DNA from: JALZKA01 sp033856515
Lineage (GTDB): Bacteria; Actinomycetota; Thermoleophilia; Solirubrobacterales; 70-9
DNA length: 64,000 nucleotides
Direction of reading: 5' to 3'
NCBI GenBank assembly: GCA_033856515.1
Contig: JAWVEY010000001.1
Location: 31,310 to 95,309 of the forward strand
Shown here one piece after another: positions 16,110 through 24,870 of this stretch. A program made the translations under genes and the position numbers. The notes beneath the pieces were generated by a model that saw nothing but the letters and a program-made list of their open reading frames with translations, ran no database searches and was not told where the DNA came from. How positions within the stretch are numbered: the first letter of the stretch is position 1; every line of letters starts with the position of its first letter.

Positions 16110-18038
16110 TCACAGCTCAGTCAGGGCCCGGACCTCGACGCCCTTCGTCGAAACGGTCACGAGGTTCTCGCCCGCAATGAGCGTCCGCTCGATCTGGCCT
16201 TCTCCTTCGAGCTGCGCGACCTCGGCGAGGCCGCCGTCCGGGTCAACCGACATCACGATCGCGCCCCGCAGGCCGCCGCGCCCGTAGCTCTGCACGGGCA
16301 CGACGGCCATCGAGTGCTCGGGGGAGTAGAGGAACGCGTGGTGGTCCCACTCGGTCGAGGTTGAGCTCCAGCGTCCGTCCGAAAGGTCAAGGGCGTCGAG
16401 CCGTTCCGGCTGCGCGGGATTGGCGACGTCGAAGAGCGAGGCCTGGGCGCCGGTGACGGTTCCGTCTTGCGTGCCGGCTTGACCGATGCCTAGGAGCCTG
16501 CCGTCGGCGACGGGGTGGAGGTAGGCCGAGTAGCCCGGGATCTTGAGCTCGCCCGTCGTCTCCGGGTTTGACGGGTCGGACAGATCCACGGTGTAGAGCG
16601 GATCGGTCTGCTCGAAGGTGACTACGTATCCCGTCTCGCCGATGAAGCGAACGGCGTAGATCTCCTCGCCGCGACCTAGTCCACCGACGCTCCCGAGTTC
16701 TTCGAGCTCTCCGTCGCTCTCGGCGAGGGTCGTGATCATGCTCTCGCTCTCACCCGGCCCCTCCGTCCACGTGTCGCCCTTCGTCGAGGCGACGCGCAGC
16801 ACGCCGTCCTCTTCCGACATCGCGAATTGGCCAATGAGCCGCCCGGGCACCTCGCCGCTCGACGCGTACTCCGTCTCGCCGGCGCTCGCCGTGTCGAAGC
16901 GGTGGATCGCGGTCTCGCCGGGCTGCTGGGGCGCGATGACGGGCGTATCCGGCCCGATGAGGCGTCCGATGGAGTTGACGACGCCGTCGTTGGGAGGAGT
17001 CATCTTGAGCGTCGCGACGTAGAGGCTCTCGGCCGACGCGTAAACGGTAGTTCCGTCGGTCATGACCGAGTCGACGTCCGTGGGCGCGATGCCGCTCTCC
17101 ATGTCGATCGTCAGGACCGAGAGCAGGCCCAGCCCCGAGAACTCGTCCGGGTAGGAAACGTCGTCGCAGCCGGCGATCGGCGTCGTTACTCGCTCGCCCG
17201 TCTCGATGTCGAACAGGGACGCTTGCGGCAGCCATTTGGGGGCATCCGCTTCTGAGGGCTCAGGTCCAGTCTCGCCGGTAGCGCCCGTGGGAGCGTCGTC
17301 GTCCTCCAACGGCAGCGGCTCGGGCTGGGGCGATCCATTGCCCAGGCCGGGGTACCGGGGCTGGGACTGAATGACGAGGCGCGCCGTGGAGCCCTGGAGG
17401 CGTGCACTCACGTTGGCGCCGTCGAGCTCCAGCCTGCGAAGCACCGACATGGAGGCGGGGTCCGAGATATCGACCTCGGCGACTGTTGCGACGGGGGTGT
17501 CGCGCGTGTTGTCGTAGTCGTCCCATGTGACGAGCGCCTTGTCGCCGGCGATCAGGAGCTGCGTGTTCGAGCCGCCCTCGAGCTCGATTTCGTCCAGGAG
17601 TTCGGCCGAATCGCCAGAGACGTCGTAGGAGCTGAGCGCCTTGCCCTGCACGCGGTAGAGCGTCGTCCCCGAGAGCTTTGCGATGTCGGGCTCGTCGATG
17701 CCTACCTCCTGAGTGTTCGTTCCCGTCTCGCTCGGGCCGAGGGCGTCGGTCTGCGGCACGGCTGCACGCAGGGCGGTGTCCTCCGCTGCGCCTGCGGACG
17801 AGAGGAACATGACGTCGCCTTCCATCGCGTACGGGTACGTGTTCTGCGCCCAACGGTGCTCGCGCGCGTATTCCGCGAGCTCGTCGCAGGAGGAGAAGGG
17901 CTCGAGCGCGGAGGCCGCAGCCTCGTCCGGGTCGCCCAGCCCTCCTGAGCCTCCAACCACGCCTGTGGCAAGCGCGGCGCCGGCGATGCCGCCGACGGCC
18001 AGGGTGGACAGGACGCGCCGCTTCTGAGGGGTCTCCAT
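16110..18038 (-). CDS. Secreted protein with C-terminal beta-propeller domain (DUF family Beta_propel)
   Basis: About 642 residues from the ATG at 18038. The N-terminal QKRRVLSTLAVGGIAGAALA is a signal peptide or anchor. Soon after comes TNTQEVGIDEPDIAKLSGT, the conserved entry of the secreted beta-propeller family distantly related to WD40. Blade-like segments such as LYTVDLSDPSNPETTGELK, GYSAYLHPVADGRLLGIG and HAFLYSPEHSMAVVPV follow. The role is unknown; homologues are surface or periplasmic scaffold proteins. It is divergent from prfA with 58 bases between starts. Confidence 0.83.
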   Translation of the reverse strand: METPQKRRVLSTLAVGGIAGAALATGVVGGSGGLGDPDEAAASALEPFSSCDELAEYAREHRWAQNTYPYAMEGDVMFLSSAGAAEDTALRAAVPQTDALGPSETGTNTQEVGIDEPDIAKLSGTTLYRVQGKALSSYDVSGDSAELLDEIELEGGSNTQLLIAGDKALVTWDDYDNTRDTPVATVAEVDISDPASMSVLRRLELDGANVSARLQGSTARLVIQSQPRYPGLGNGSPQPEPLPLEDDDAPTGATGETGPEPSEADAPKWLPQASLFDIETGERVTTPIAGCDDVSYPDEFSGLGLLSVLTIDMESGIAPTDVDSVMTDGTTVYASAESLYVATLKMTPPNDGVVNSIGRLIGPDTPVIAPQQPGETAIHRFDTASAGETEYASSGEVPGRLIGQFAMSEEDGVLRVASTKGDTWTEGPGESESMITTLAESDGELEELGSVGGLGRGEEIYAVRFIGETGYVVTFEQTDPLYTVDLSDPSNPETTGELKIPGYSAYLHPVADGRLLGIGQAGTQDGTVTGAQASLFDVANPAQPERLDALDLSDGRWSSTSTEWDHHAFLYSPEHSMAVVPVQSYGRGGLRGAIVMSVDPDGGLAEVAQLEGEGQIERTLIAGENLVTVSTKGVEVRALTEL

Positions 18039-18096
18039 ACCCGCACTACGGCCGAGCGCACGGATCGTCACGCCCTTCCGCCAAACTCAGTGGACC

Positions 18097-19188
18097 GTGA
18101 TCGAGAGCCTCGTCGAACAGATCGAAGGGCGATTTGCCGAGCTGGAGCGCCAGATGTCTGACCCTGCCGTGATCGGGGACCAGGCTCGATACGCCGAAGT
18201 CGGCCGCGAGTACAGGCGCCTGAGTCACGCTCACGAGCTTGCGGTGGAGTGGCGCAAGCTCCGCGACGACCTGGAGGGTGCGCGCGAGCTCATTGCTGAG
18301 GACGGGGAGGACGACGAGCTCCGTGAGGTGGTCAACGAAGCCCCGAAGCGGATCGAAGAGGTCGAGGAGGCCATCCGTCTGGCCATGGTCGATGCGGACC
18401 CGAACGACGAGAAAAACGTCCTGGTCGAGATCCGGAGCGGCACCGGTGGCGACGAGGCGGCGCTGTTTGCCGGCGACCTCTACAAGATGCTGACCCGCTA
18501 CGCGCAGGAGCGCGGCTACGAGGTCGAAGACCTCTCGCTCTCGCCGGCGGACATGGGCGGCTTCAAGGACGCGACCTTCGCGATCAAGGGCGATGGCGCG
18601 TTCTCGGTCTTCAAGTTCGAGGGCGGCACGCATCGGGTCCAGCGGGTGCCGAAGACGGAGTCCCAGGGGCGCATCCACACCTCGACGGCAACCGTCGCAG
18701 TCCTGCCGGAGGCCGAGGAGGTCGAGGTCGAGATCGATCCGAACGACCTTCAGGTCGATGTCTACCGCTCTTCAGGGCCGGGCGGGCAGTCCGTCAACAC
18801 CACCGACTCGGCGGTGCGGATCACGCACAAGCCCTCGGGCATCGTCGTCTCGATGCAGGACGAGAAATCGCAGCTCCAGAACAAGGACAAGGCGATGCGG
18901 GTCTTAAGAGCGCGCCTTTACGAACGCAAGATGGCGGAGCAGCAGGCCGAGATCGCGGCCGAGCGAAAGTCGCAGGTCGGCTCGGGCGAGCGCTCGGAGA
19001 AGATCCGCACATACAACTACCCCCAGGGACGGGTCACCGACCATCGGGTGAAGTTGACCGCGCACAACCTCGAGGAGATCCTCAACGGCGACCTGCGCGA
19101 GTTCACCGACGCGCTCGCTGGTGAGGAGAAGCGGGCGCTCTTGGCGGCGCAGGCGGCCGGGGGCGATCTCAAGCCCAGCGGCGAGTGA
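18097..19188 (+). CDS. prfA: Peptide chain release factor 1
   Basis: 363 residues, full length. RSSGPGGQSVNTTDSAVRITH contains the GGQ loop (229-231) that triggers peptidyl-tRNA hydrolysis and is the target of PrmC. The stop-codon recognition tripeptide is PKT (185-187), so it should read UAA and UAG. GTG start at 18097. The stop overlaps prmC (GTGA), and coupling to its own methyltransferase is the usual arrangement. Confidence 0.97.
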   Translation: MIESLVEQIEGRFAELERQMSDPAVIGDQARYAEVGREYRRLSHAHELAVEWRKLRDDLEGARELIAEDGEDDELREVVNEAPKRIEEVEEAIRLAMVDADPNDEKNVLVEIRSGTGGDEAALFAGDLYKMLTRYAQERGYEVEDLSLSPADMGGFKDATFAIKGDGAFSVFKFEGGTHRVQRVPKTESQGRIHTSTATVAVLPEAEEVEVEIDPNDLQVDVYRSSGPGGQSVNTTDSAVRITHKPSGIVVSMQDEKSQLQNKDKAMRVLRARLYERKMAEQQAEIAAERKSQVGSGERSEKIRTYNYPQGRVTDHRVKLTAHNLEEILNGDLREFTDALAGEEKRALLAAQAAGGDLKPSGE

Positions 19189-20021
19189 GCACCGCGCACG
19201 ACGCTCTGGAGGCGGCCACCGACGCGCTCCGCGCGGCGGGTGTCGACTCGCCTCGCCTCGACGCTGAAATTCTTCTCGCGGAGGCGAGCGGCGCAAGTCG
19301 CGCTGCGCTTGCAGCAGCGCCCGCGACGCTGCTCGATCCCGCCGCGACGCGCGCCTTCGCCGAGTTCGTCCGGCGGCGACTTCGACGCGAGCCCGTCGCA
19401 TACATCACGGGTCGCAAGGGCTTTCGCCGCATCGAGCTGACGGTCGACCGGCGTGTCCTGATCCCTAGGCCCGAGACGGAGCTCTTGGTCGAGCTGGCGC
19501 TCGAGCTCGAGCCGCGGAACGTGTTGGACGTCGGCACCGGCTCCGGCGCGATCGCCTTCGCCATCGCCGACGAGATGCCTCTCACCACGGTGGTCGCCAC
19601 GGATCTCTATCCCGATGCGCTCGAGGCCGCGCGCGAGAACGCCGCGCGCCTCAACCTCACCGGTCATGTCCGTCTGGCGCACGGCACGCTCGCGTCGGGA
19701 GAGTTTGACCTGGTGGTAGCGAACCTCCCGTACGTAGCCGAGCGCGAATGGCATCAGCTCGAGCCCGAGCTCCGGGACTGGGAGCCGCGCGGCGCACTGA
19801 CGCCCGGCCCGACCGGGCTCGAGGCGATCGATGCCCTGCTCGGCGAGCTCATGGTCTCGCCCGCGACGAGCGCAAGGGTGGTCGGCCTGGAGGTGGGGGA
19901 GGGGCAGGCGAACACGGTTGCCGACCTCGTTCGCAGGGCGGGCTTCGCCGAGACCGAGGTCCGGAAGGACCTCGCGGGGATCGAGCGCGTCGTGGTGGGG
20001 CGCGCGGAGGCGCAGGTGTGA
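19185..20021 (+). CDS. prmC: Release factor glutamine methyltransferase
   Basis: 278 residues. PRPETELLVELAL, VLDVGTGSGAIAFAIA (SAM motif I) and DLVVANLPYV are the family landmarks. PrmC methylates the Gln of the GGQ motif in RF1 and RF2. The usual NPPY catalytic motif is NLPY here, keeping the Asn and the Pro-Tyr pair, so activity is likely retained. GTG start overlaps the prfA stop, and its stop overlaps the tsaC start, so all three genes are translationally coupled. Confidence 0.95.
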   Translation: MSTAHDALEAATDALRAAGVDSPRLDAEILLAEASGASRAALAAAPATLLDPAATRAFAEFVRRRLRREPVAYITGRKGFRRIELTVDRRVLIPRPETELLVELALELEPRNVLDVGTGSGAIAFAIADEMPLTTVVATDLYPDALEAARENAARLNLTGHVRLAHGTLASGEFDLVVANLPYVAEREWHQLEPELRDWEPRGALTPGPTGLEAIDALLGELMVSPATSARVVGLEVGEGQANTVADLVRRAGFAETEVRKDLAGIERVVVGRAEAQV

Positions 20022-20650
20022 CGCAGATCGCCTCGATCACGGGCGAGGGAGCGGAGCGCGCTCGCGAGGCGCTCACCGCCACGGTCGCCTCCGGCGGCGT
20101 GGCGGTGTTCCCCGCGGACGGCATCTACGGTCTGGCTTGCGACCCGCTGCGAGCAGATGCCATCGCCCGGGTGCACGCCCTGAAGGGCCGCGACGACGGC
20201 AAGTCCTCAGCCGTTCTCTTCTTCTCTCCGCTGATCCTGCGTGAGCTGATCTCGAGCCTCGGGGAAGCCACCCGCGAGGCGCTCGCCGCCCTGATGCCTG
20301 GACCAGTCACGGTTGTCGTCCACAACCCGGAACGGCGCTACCCACTCGCCTGCCGCGAGGATCCCGAGCGGCTCGGGATCCGGCTGATCGATAGCCCGCT
20401 CGGCGGAGTGGCCACGCCCCTCTTTCAGACCTCGGCGAATTTGAGCGGCGAGGGCGCGCCGGCGAGATTCGACCAGGTGCCTCTCGAGATCATTGGCGGC
20501 GCTGACCTCGCCATCGACGGCGGTGAGCTGACCGGCCTGCCATCGACGGTCGTCGACGTGACGGGGCTCGAGTCGGGCGGCGGCTGGCAGATCCTGCGCG
20601 AAGGCGGGATGCCGGAGGCAGAGGTCGCTAGCCGTATGAGCGTTCTCTGA
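20018..20650 (+). CDS. tsaC: L-threonylcarbamoyladenylate synthase (Sua5/YrdC/YwlC)
   Basis: 210 residues from a GTG overlapping the prmC stop. GGVAVFPADGIYGLACD, then HALKGRDDGKSSAVLFF with the KxR motif, and SANLSGEGAP are the YrdC-fold signatures for ATP, threonine and bicarbonate binding in the first step of tRNA t6A synthesis. It is the short single-domain form without the Sua5 extension. The stop TGA touches the palindrome at 20649-20665, a likely terminator or REP-like element. Confidence 0.94.
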   Translation: MTQIASITGEGAERAREALTATVASGGVAVFPADGIYGLACDPLRADAIARVHALKGRDDGKSSAVLFFSPLILRELISSLGEATREALAALMPGPVTVVVHNPERRYPLACREDPERLGIRLIDSPLGGVATPLFQTSANLSGEGAPARFDQVPLEIIGGADLAIDGGELTGLPSTVVDVTGLESGGGWQILREGGMPEAEVASRMSVL

Positions 20651-20665
20651 GGGGTCAGACCCCTC
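20649..20665. repeat. GGGGTC-type palindrome after tsaC
   Basis: GAGGGGTC-A-GACCCCTC is a perfect 8-base inverted repeat with a one-base centre, starting inside the tsaC stop codon. The same core occurs at 41220-41234 and 41267-41283. It may terminate tsaC transcription or be a dispersed REP-like unit. Confidence 0.7.
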
Positions 20666-20686
20666 GAGCTTCGCTCACATTTCACC

Positions 20687-21085
20687 TTAGGCCGTGTTGC
20701 CCGCCTTGGCGTCTTCGAGGCTGGTCGCGAAGTCGATCCGGACCATCTTTGCGTCGCGCAGGGTCACAACCATTACGACCTCCTGCGTGGTTTCGATCCC
20801 GCTAGAGCCGCCAACGGCGCGCATCACGGTTTCAATGGCGTAGCGGTCAGGACCGAGCTCATGGAAGCCCTTTGGCTCGAGAGTGACGGTGTCCATCACG
20901 TCCAGGAACGACGTCCACCATCGCCGGAAGCCGTCGACACCCTCATAGCGCTGAGGCTCGGCGGCCAGCGCAGCCGGTGTCTCCATCTCGAAGTCGGGGT
21001 GGATGAGCGGCACCATCGCCTCATAGCCCTCGGCGCCCAGCCGTTCGAAGCCGTCTTTGAGAAGATCGAGATCGGCGTTTGCCAT
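20687..21085 (-). CDS. SnoaL-like / NTF2-fold protein
   Basis: 132 residues. LLKDGFERLGAEGYEAMVPLIHPDFEME followed by a GVDGFRRWW segment and a strand with VVMVVTLRDAKMVRIDF is the SnoaL-like cone fold with a central pocket. Such proteins are isomerases, hydrolases or ligand-binding domains; nothing here fixes the activity. ATG at 21085. It is transcribed against tsaC and divergent from rpiB, 44 bases between starts. Confidence 0.78.
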   Translation of the reverse strand: MANADLDLLKDGFERLGAEGYEAMVPLIHPDFEMETPAALAAEPQRYEGVDGFRRWWTSFLDVMDTVTLEPKGFHELGPDRYAIETVMRAVGGSSGIETTQEVVMVVTLRDAKMVRIDFATSLEDAKAGNTA

Positions 21086-21129
21086 GGCGCGAGGGTAGCC
21101 ACGCCGGTTCCGGCGCTATCGTCGCTTCC

Positions 21130-21579
21130 GTGAAGATCGCCGTCGGATCCGACCACGCCGGATACGAGCTAAAGGAGCTCGTCAGACCGCTCCTCGAGGA
21201 GGGCGGCCACGAAGTCGTGGACGTCGGCACGGACTCCGAGGAGTCGACCGATTACCCGCGCCACGCCGCCGACGCGGCGCGCATGGTCGCCGACGGCGAG
21301 GCCGAGCGCGCGGTGATCGTCTGTGGCTCCGGGGTCGGCGTCTCGATCGTCGCCAACAAGGTCGACGGCGTCCGCGCCGTAAACGCGCACGATCCCGAGG
21401 AGGCCGAGATGAGCCGCCGCCACAACAACGCCAACGTGCTCGCGCTGGCCGGCCGGCGCCTCACGCCCGATGAGGCGCGACCGATCGTCGAGACCTTCCT
21501 CGCCACCGAGTTCGAGGGCGGGCGCCACGAGCGGCGCGTCGATCAGATCGCCGCCGTCGAGCGCGGCGAGAAGCCCTGA
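21130..21579 (+). CDS. rpiB: Ribose 5-phosphate isomerase B
   Basis: 149 residues from the GTG at 21130. KIAVGSDHAGYELKE and VIVCGSGVGVSIVANKV, with the catalytic Cys in CGSG, and the MSRRHNNANVLALAGR segment are RpiB signatures. It interconverts ribose 5-phosphate and ribulose 5-phosphate. An in-frame upstream ATG at 21079 would overlap the neighbouring gene's leader and adds a non-conserved extension. In B. subtilis too, rpiB lies between the tsaC homologue and glyA; here an accessory block separates it from glyA. Confidence 0.95.
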   Translation: MKIAVGSDHAGYELKELVRPLLEEGGHEVVDVGTDSEESTDYPRHAADAARMVADGEAERAVIVCGSGVGVSIVANKVDGVRAVNAHDPEEAEMSRRHNNANVLALAGRRLTPDEARPIVETFLATEFEGGRHERRVDQIAAVERGEKP

Positions 21580-21581
21580 GC

Positions 21582-21950
21582 GTGCTCTCGTCCACCCGGG
21601 CCAAGTCCCTTGTGGGCGTGGTCATCGCGGCTGCCGCCCTGATCGGGGTGGGCGTCCCTGCGCTCGAGGACGACTCGCAGACAGAGGACGCCGCGATCGC
21701 CGGCGTGCTCGCCGCGATCGAGTCCGGCGAGACGCTGCCCTATGAAGAAGATGGGCAGACCTTCCAGAACCGCGAGGGCCTGTTGCCTCAGCAGCCGATC
21801 GGTTACTACAGCGAGTACACGGTCGAGACGCCTGGCTCGCCCGACCGGGGAGCGCGCCGCCTCGTGATCGGCGAAGGTGGGGAGACGTACTACACCGACG
21901 ACCACTATGCGTCCTTCACTCAGATCGACCCGGCGGACTACGGCCAATGA
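21582..21950 (+). CDS. Secreted or membrane-anchored ribonuclease of the N1/T1 (barnase/RNase Sa) family
   Basis: 122 residues. An N-terminal hydrophobic segment (LVGVVIAAAALIGVGVPAL) is a signal peptide or anchor. The domain shows QTFQNREGLLPQQPIGYY, SEYTVETPGSPDRGARR and YYTDDHYASF. By spacing to RNase Sa, Glu78 is the general base, Arg89 and Arg93 bind phosphate and His108 is the general acid. It should cleave RNA after guanosine. GTG start two bases after rpiB. Its stop overlaps the barstar-like gene (ATGA), which is its likely inhibitor. Confidence 0.85.
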   Translation: MLSSTRAKSLVGVVIAAAALIGVGVPALEDDSQTEDAAIAGVLAAIESGETLPYEEDGQTFQNREGLLPQQPIGYYSEYTVETPGSPDRGARRLVIGEGGETYYTDDHYASFTQIDPADYGQ

Positions 21951-22285
21951 GAAGCGTCACTTTCACCGATGAGGCACCGGACCTGGACGGCTTCGAAGTC
22001 CTGAGGATCGAAGGGGACTCGGTCGAGTCGAAGGAGGAGCTTCTCGACACGATCGCCGAGGGCTTCGGCTTCCCCGACTGGTTCGGGCGCAACTGGGACG
22101 CGCTCGAGGAATGTCTGCGCGACCTGGACTCGGTGAACGACGGCTACGCACTCGTGATCACCAACGCGACGGCGATCTGGGCCGAACACCCGCGGGTCTC
22201 GGGCACGCTGGTCGAGGTCTGGCTCGACGCCGCAGCGGACGGCGCCGACCGTGGCGTGGAGCTTCGGCTCGTCTTCGAGTGGTAA
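21947..22285 (+). CDS. Barstar family ribonuclease inhibitor
   Basis: 112 residues, cytoplasmic, acidic. LLDTIAEGFGFPDWFGRNWDALEECLRDL matches in parts to the barstar helix that plugs RNase active sites; Asp51 in NWDAL corresponds to barstar Asp39. It starts inside the stop codon of the ribonuclease gene (ATGA), so the two are coupled as toxin and immunity-like inhibitor. Since the ribonuclease carries an export signal, the inhibitor probably protects the producer's cytoplasm. No wider secretion or toxin-delivery genes are seen next to the pair. Confidence 0.88.
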   Translation: MRSVTFTDEAPDLDGFEVLRIEGDSVESKEELLDTIAEGFGFPDWFGRNWDALEECLRDLDSVNDGYALVITNATAIWAEHPRVSGTLVEVWLDAAADGADRGVELRLVFEW

Positions 22286-22291
22286 TCCGGC

Positions 22292-24850
22292 TCAGCCGGG
22301 TTGCAGGTTCCAGGTCCAGGTCTGGGCAGGCGTTCCGCCGTCGCCGCCTCCGCTGGCGGAACCGCTCAGGACGCCACCCTCTGGGACGGGCTTCGGGTCG
22401 AAGCAGCACGGGTCTGTGCTCGACACCATGGCCGGATACCCGGCGTTTACGAACCAGTCGAAGGTTGTTCCATTGTCGGTCGGCTCCTCGCAGCCCGAAT
22501 TAGTCGCCGTAACCGTGCCCGCATAAGGCATCGGAACGGTGAGCTGGTACTCGGTGTCTGGATCGCCGGGAAAGAACAGCAGCATGTTGACGGGTTCCAT
22601 ATCGAAGGTCGGCAGGCCGATTGCGCCGCTCCCCGTGAAGTCGCAGTCGTTTATGTGCCCTGAAACGGAGTAGTTCATCACCCCGGTGGTCATCCGCCAG
22701 TAGGGCTGAGCTGGGTCATCCGGCTCTAGCTGGAGGTTGCCGCTCCAAGTGGCATTGGCGGTCCCGCCGAGCTGAACGGGGGTGTATGTCGCCGACCCGG
22801 TGAACGTGCCCGAGTAGGGCGGGTACTCGCAGAAGTCGGTCGCCTCGATCTCTGCATTCGGCTTGGGGTGGTCGGCGATGTCAGCTGATTCAGGGCTGGG
22901 CAGGTGCGCGGTCGGCTTGCCGTTCGCGTAGAAGAGCACGAGCCTGACGACGTCCTCCTCGTCCTTGTCGCGGCAGAAGGTCTTCTCGTCTTCCCCGGTC
23001 CAGTCCTCGGTGACGAAGTCGCCGTTCGCCAGCTCATACCAGGCGGTGACCTTCGCCTCCGCCGGTGGAGGAGTTGGGTTCGAGGTCCAGCCGAAATCGC
23101 GCAAAATGATCTTGCGGACATCGTCGTCCGGGAAGGAGAACGACACCCACTCGTACTCCTTTGGCTGGACGCTGGAGGCGTTCTGCGGGTTCGGCGTGCC
23201 CGGAAGCGGCGTCTTCAGCTCCGACGCACCGTCGAGCTTGACTTCGAGATGCGGCTGGGCGGAGCTGTCGTCGATTGGGAGCTTGAAGTTGAGCCCGGGA
23301 TCCCAGACGGAGTAGTCGTTGTAGTCGCCCCTGTTGAGGTTGTGGAGCGCGAACTTCGGCCACTCGGTCTCGAACTCAGCGGCATCGTCGATGGCGGCGA
23401 TGCTGGCGGACGCCTCGGTATTGGCGAAGATCTCGCCCAGGGTCGCGTCGCCCAGCTTGTTGGAGAGATAGAAGAGGTAGAGGTAGTCGCGGTAGCCGAT
23501 CTTGTCGAAAGCCCCTCCGTGCCCGAGGGGCTCGGCCCATGCATCCTTACTGTAGTAGTCGTCGGCGAAGCGGTGCTCGTAGTTGTCGCCGGGATACACG
23601 TAGTCGATCGCCCAGGTCGCGGCGGCCTCCTCGAGCCAGCCGTACTCGCCCGAGGAGAAGGCGTAGTCGTAGGCAAGCTGGACGACGTGCGCGAACTCAT
23701 GCGCGAAGGCGTCGCGGAACTCGTTGCCACTGAAGTTGCCCGGACCGATCCACATCCAGGCGGGCCGCAGGGTGTCACCGGGCGGGAAGGGGACGACCTG
23801 GGCCTTCGCCCCGCCCACCTGATCCATATAGACGTCGATGCGCCCGTCGCCTCCGTTACACGCCTGGGCCGCGTCGGAGAGCGGCACCCGCCATAGCGCC
23901 GTCTCCTGGTTGTAGACGTGCTCGGCGACCGCAGCGACCGCGCTCGCCCCCGCCAGTGAGTCCGCAGGGCTCGCGGGGCTGCCGATGTCTTCGGTGAAGT
24001 ACCAGATCCGAAAGTGGGTGGTGTCGAACGAGGTCCAGCTCGAGCTCGGTGCCGGCGGCGAACCCGCGCCGGGCACGCATCCGGGATCGGGGAGGGGGCC
24101 GCGGCGAGCGCGGGCAGCCCTGCGCGAGCCCTCCTCTCGGTAGATCGGCGGGCTGAAGAGCGGGTCGAGCGTGCCCTGGGTCTGCGCGGTTAGGTCATTC
24201 CAGTTCGCTGCAACCTTGCGGAGCGCGTCCGAGTCGAAGCTCTCCGCCGCGTCGCCAAAGCGCTCTGGCAGGCGCGGATCGCCGGTCGAGGCGTAGGCGA
24301 GGTAGAGGGCCTTCTCGTCGAGGTCGATCTTCCCCTCCTCGAACTCAAGCTCGATCAGGCCGATCGCGTCAAGCGGTGCCGTCACCTCAAGCGGATCGCT
24401 TGCCGCTCGGCAGTTGTCGTCCTCCTTGCTTTCTGAGACCTTGCTCGTGTCGTCGGCGCAGGCCACGAGGAGAAGGGGTTCGCCAAGCGGCGCGTCCGCG
24501 GGAGCCTTCAGCTTCGGCTTTCCCTTCTTCGACTTACCCTTGGCGAGTTTCGGTGTTGCGAACTTGCCGAGGGAGGCGATCTTTCCGAACTCGAGCTGAT
24601 CGTCCCAGCCGAGGTAGAAGCCGACGCTTGAGGCCTTAGCCTTCCCGGGACCTTTGTTGGCGACGGTGACTTTGAGCGGGAACGCTTTGCCCGCCTCCAC
24701 CTCCGCAGGCGGGTTTTCGAGCGACTTGACCTGGAGGTTCGGCTTCTTTGCCGCCTCCGCCCCGGGTGCCAGGCACAACACCGCTGCCGCTACCGCGCCC
24801 AACCCGGCCCGCCGAAACCCGGGGGCCGGAGTAGTCACCGGATTTTTCAT
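22292..24850 (-). CDS. Large secreted putative zinc metalloprotease with N-terminal CARDB-like domain
   Basis: 852 residues. Signal peptide GFRRAGLGAVAAAVLCLAPG ends near AEA at 31-33. Residues 36-155 resemble a CARDB/Ig-like adhesion domain (PNLQVKSLENPPAEVEAGK). A gluzincin-like site FAHEFAHVVQL has His384, Glu385 and His388, with GWLEEAAATWA (Glu407/408) as third ligand. The C-terminal 200 residues contain Cys-flanked beta segments with GSATYTPVQLGGTANATW. It probably acts outside the cell on proteins; substrate unknown. The promoter carries two direct repeats (24871-24909). It is convergent with the barstar gene, six bases apart. Confidence 0.72.
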   Translation of the reverse strand: MKNPVTTPAPGFRRAGLGAVAAAVLCLAPGAEAAKKPNLQVKSLENPPAEVEAGKAFPLKVTVANKGPGKAKASSVGFYLGWDDQLEFGKIASLGKFATPKLAKGKSKKGKPKLKAPADAPLGEPLLLVACADDTSKVSESKEDDNCRAASDPLEVTAPLDAIGLIELEFEEGKIDLDEKALYLAYASTGDPRLPERFGDAAESFDSDALRKVAANWNDLTAQTQGTLDPLFSPPIYREEGSRRAARARRGPLPDPGCVPGAGSPPAPSSSWTSFDTTHFRIWYFTEDIGSPASPADSLAGASAVAAVAEHVYNQETALWRVPLSDAAQACNGGDGRIDVYMDQVGGAKAQVVPFPPGDTLRPAWMWIGPGNFSGNEFRDAFAHEFAHVVQLAYDYAFSSGEYGWLEEAAATWAIDYVYPGDNYEHRFADDYYSKDAWAEPLGHGGAFDKIGYRDYLYLFYLSNKLGDATLGEIFANTEASASIAAIDDAAEFETEWPKFALHNLNRGDYNDYSVWDPGLNFKLPIDDSSAQPHLEVKLDGASELKTPLPGTPNPQNASSVQPKEYEWVSFSFPDDDVRKIILRDFGWTSNPTPPPAEAKVTAWYELANGDFVTEDWTGEDEKTFCRDKDEEDVVRLVLFYANGKPTAHLPSPESADIADHPKPNAEIEATDFCEYPPYSGTFTGSATYTPVQLGGTANATWSGNLQLEPDDPAQPYWRMTTGVMNYSVSGHINDCDFTGSGAIGLPTFDMEPVNMLLFFPGDPDTEYQLTVPMPYAGTVTATNSGCEEPTDNGTTFDWFVNAGYPAMVSSTDPCCFDPKPVPEGGVLSGSASGGGDGGTPAQTWTWNLQPG

Positions 24851-24870
24851 CCGCCGCCGACCCTACACCC

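Noticed and set aside
21582..22285. Contact-dependent inhibition or type VI effector cluster
   Set aside because: The ribonuclease is a small stand-alone exported protein; no delivery domains or secretion genes are next to it.
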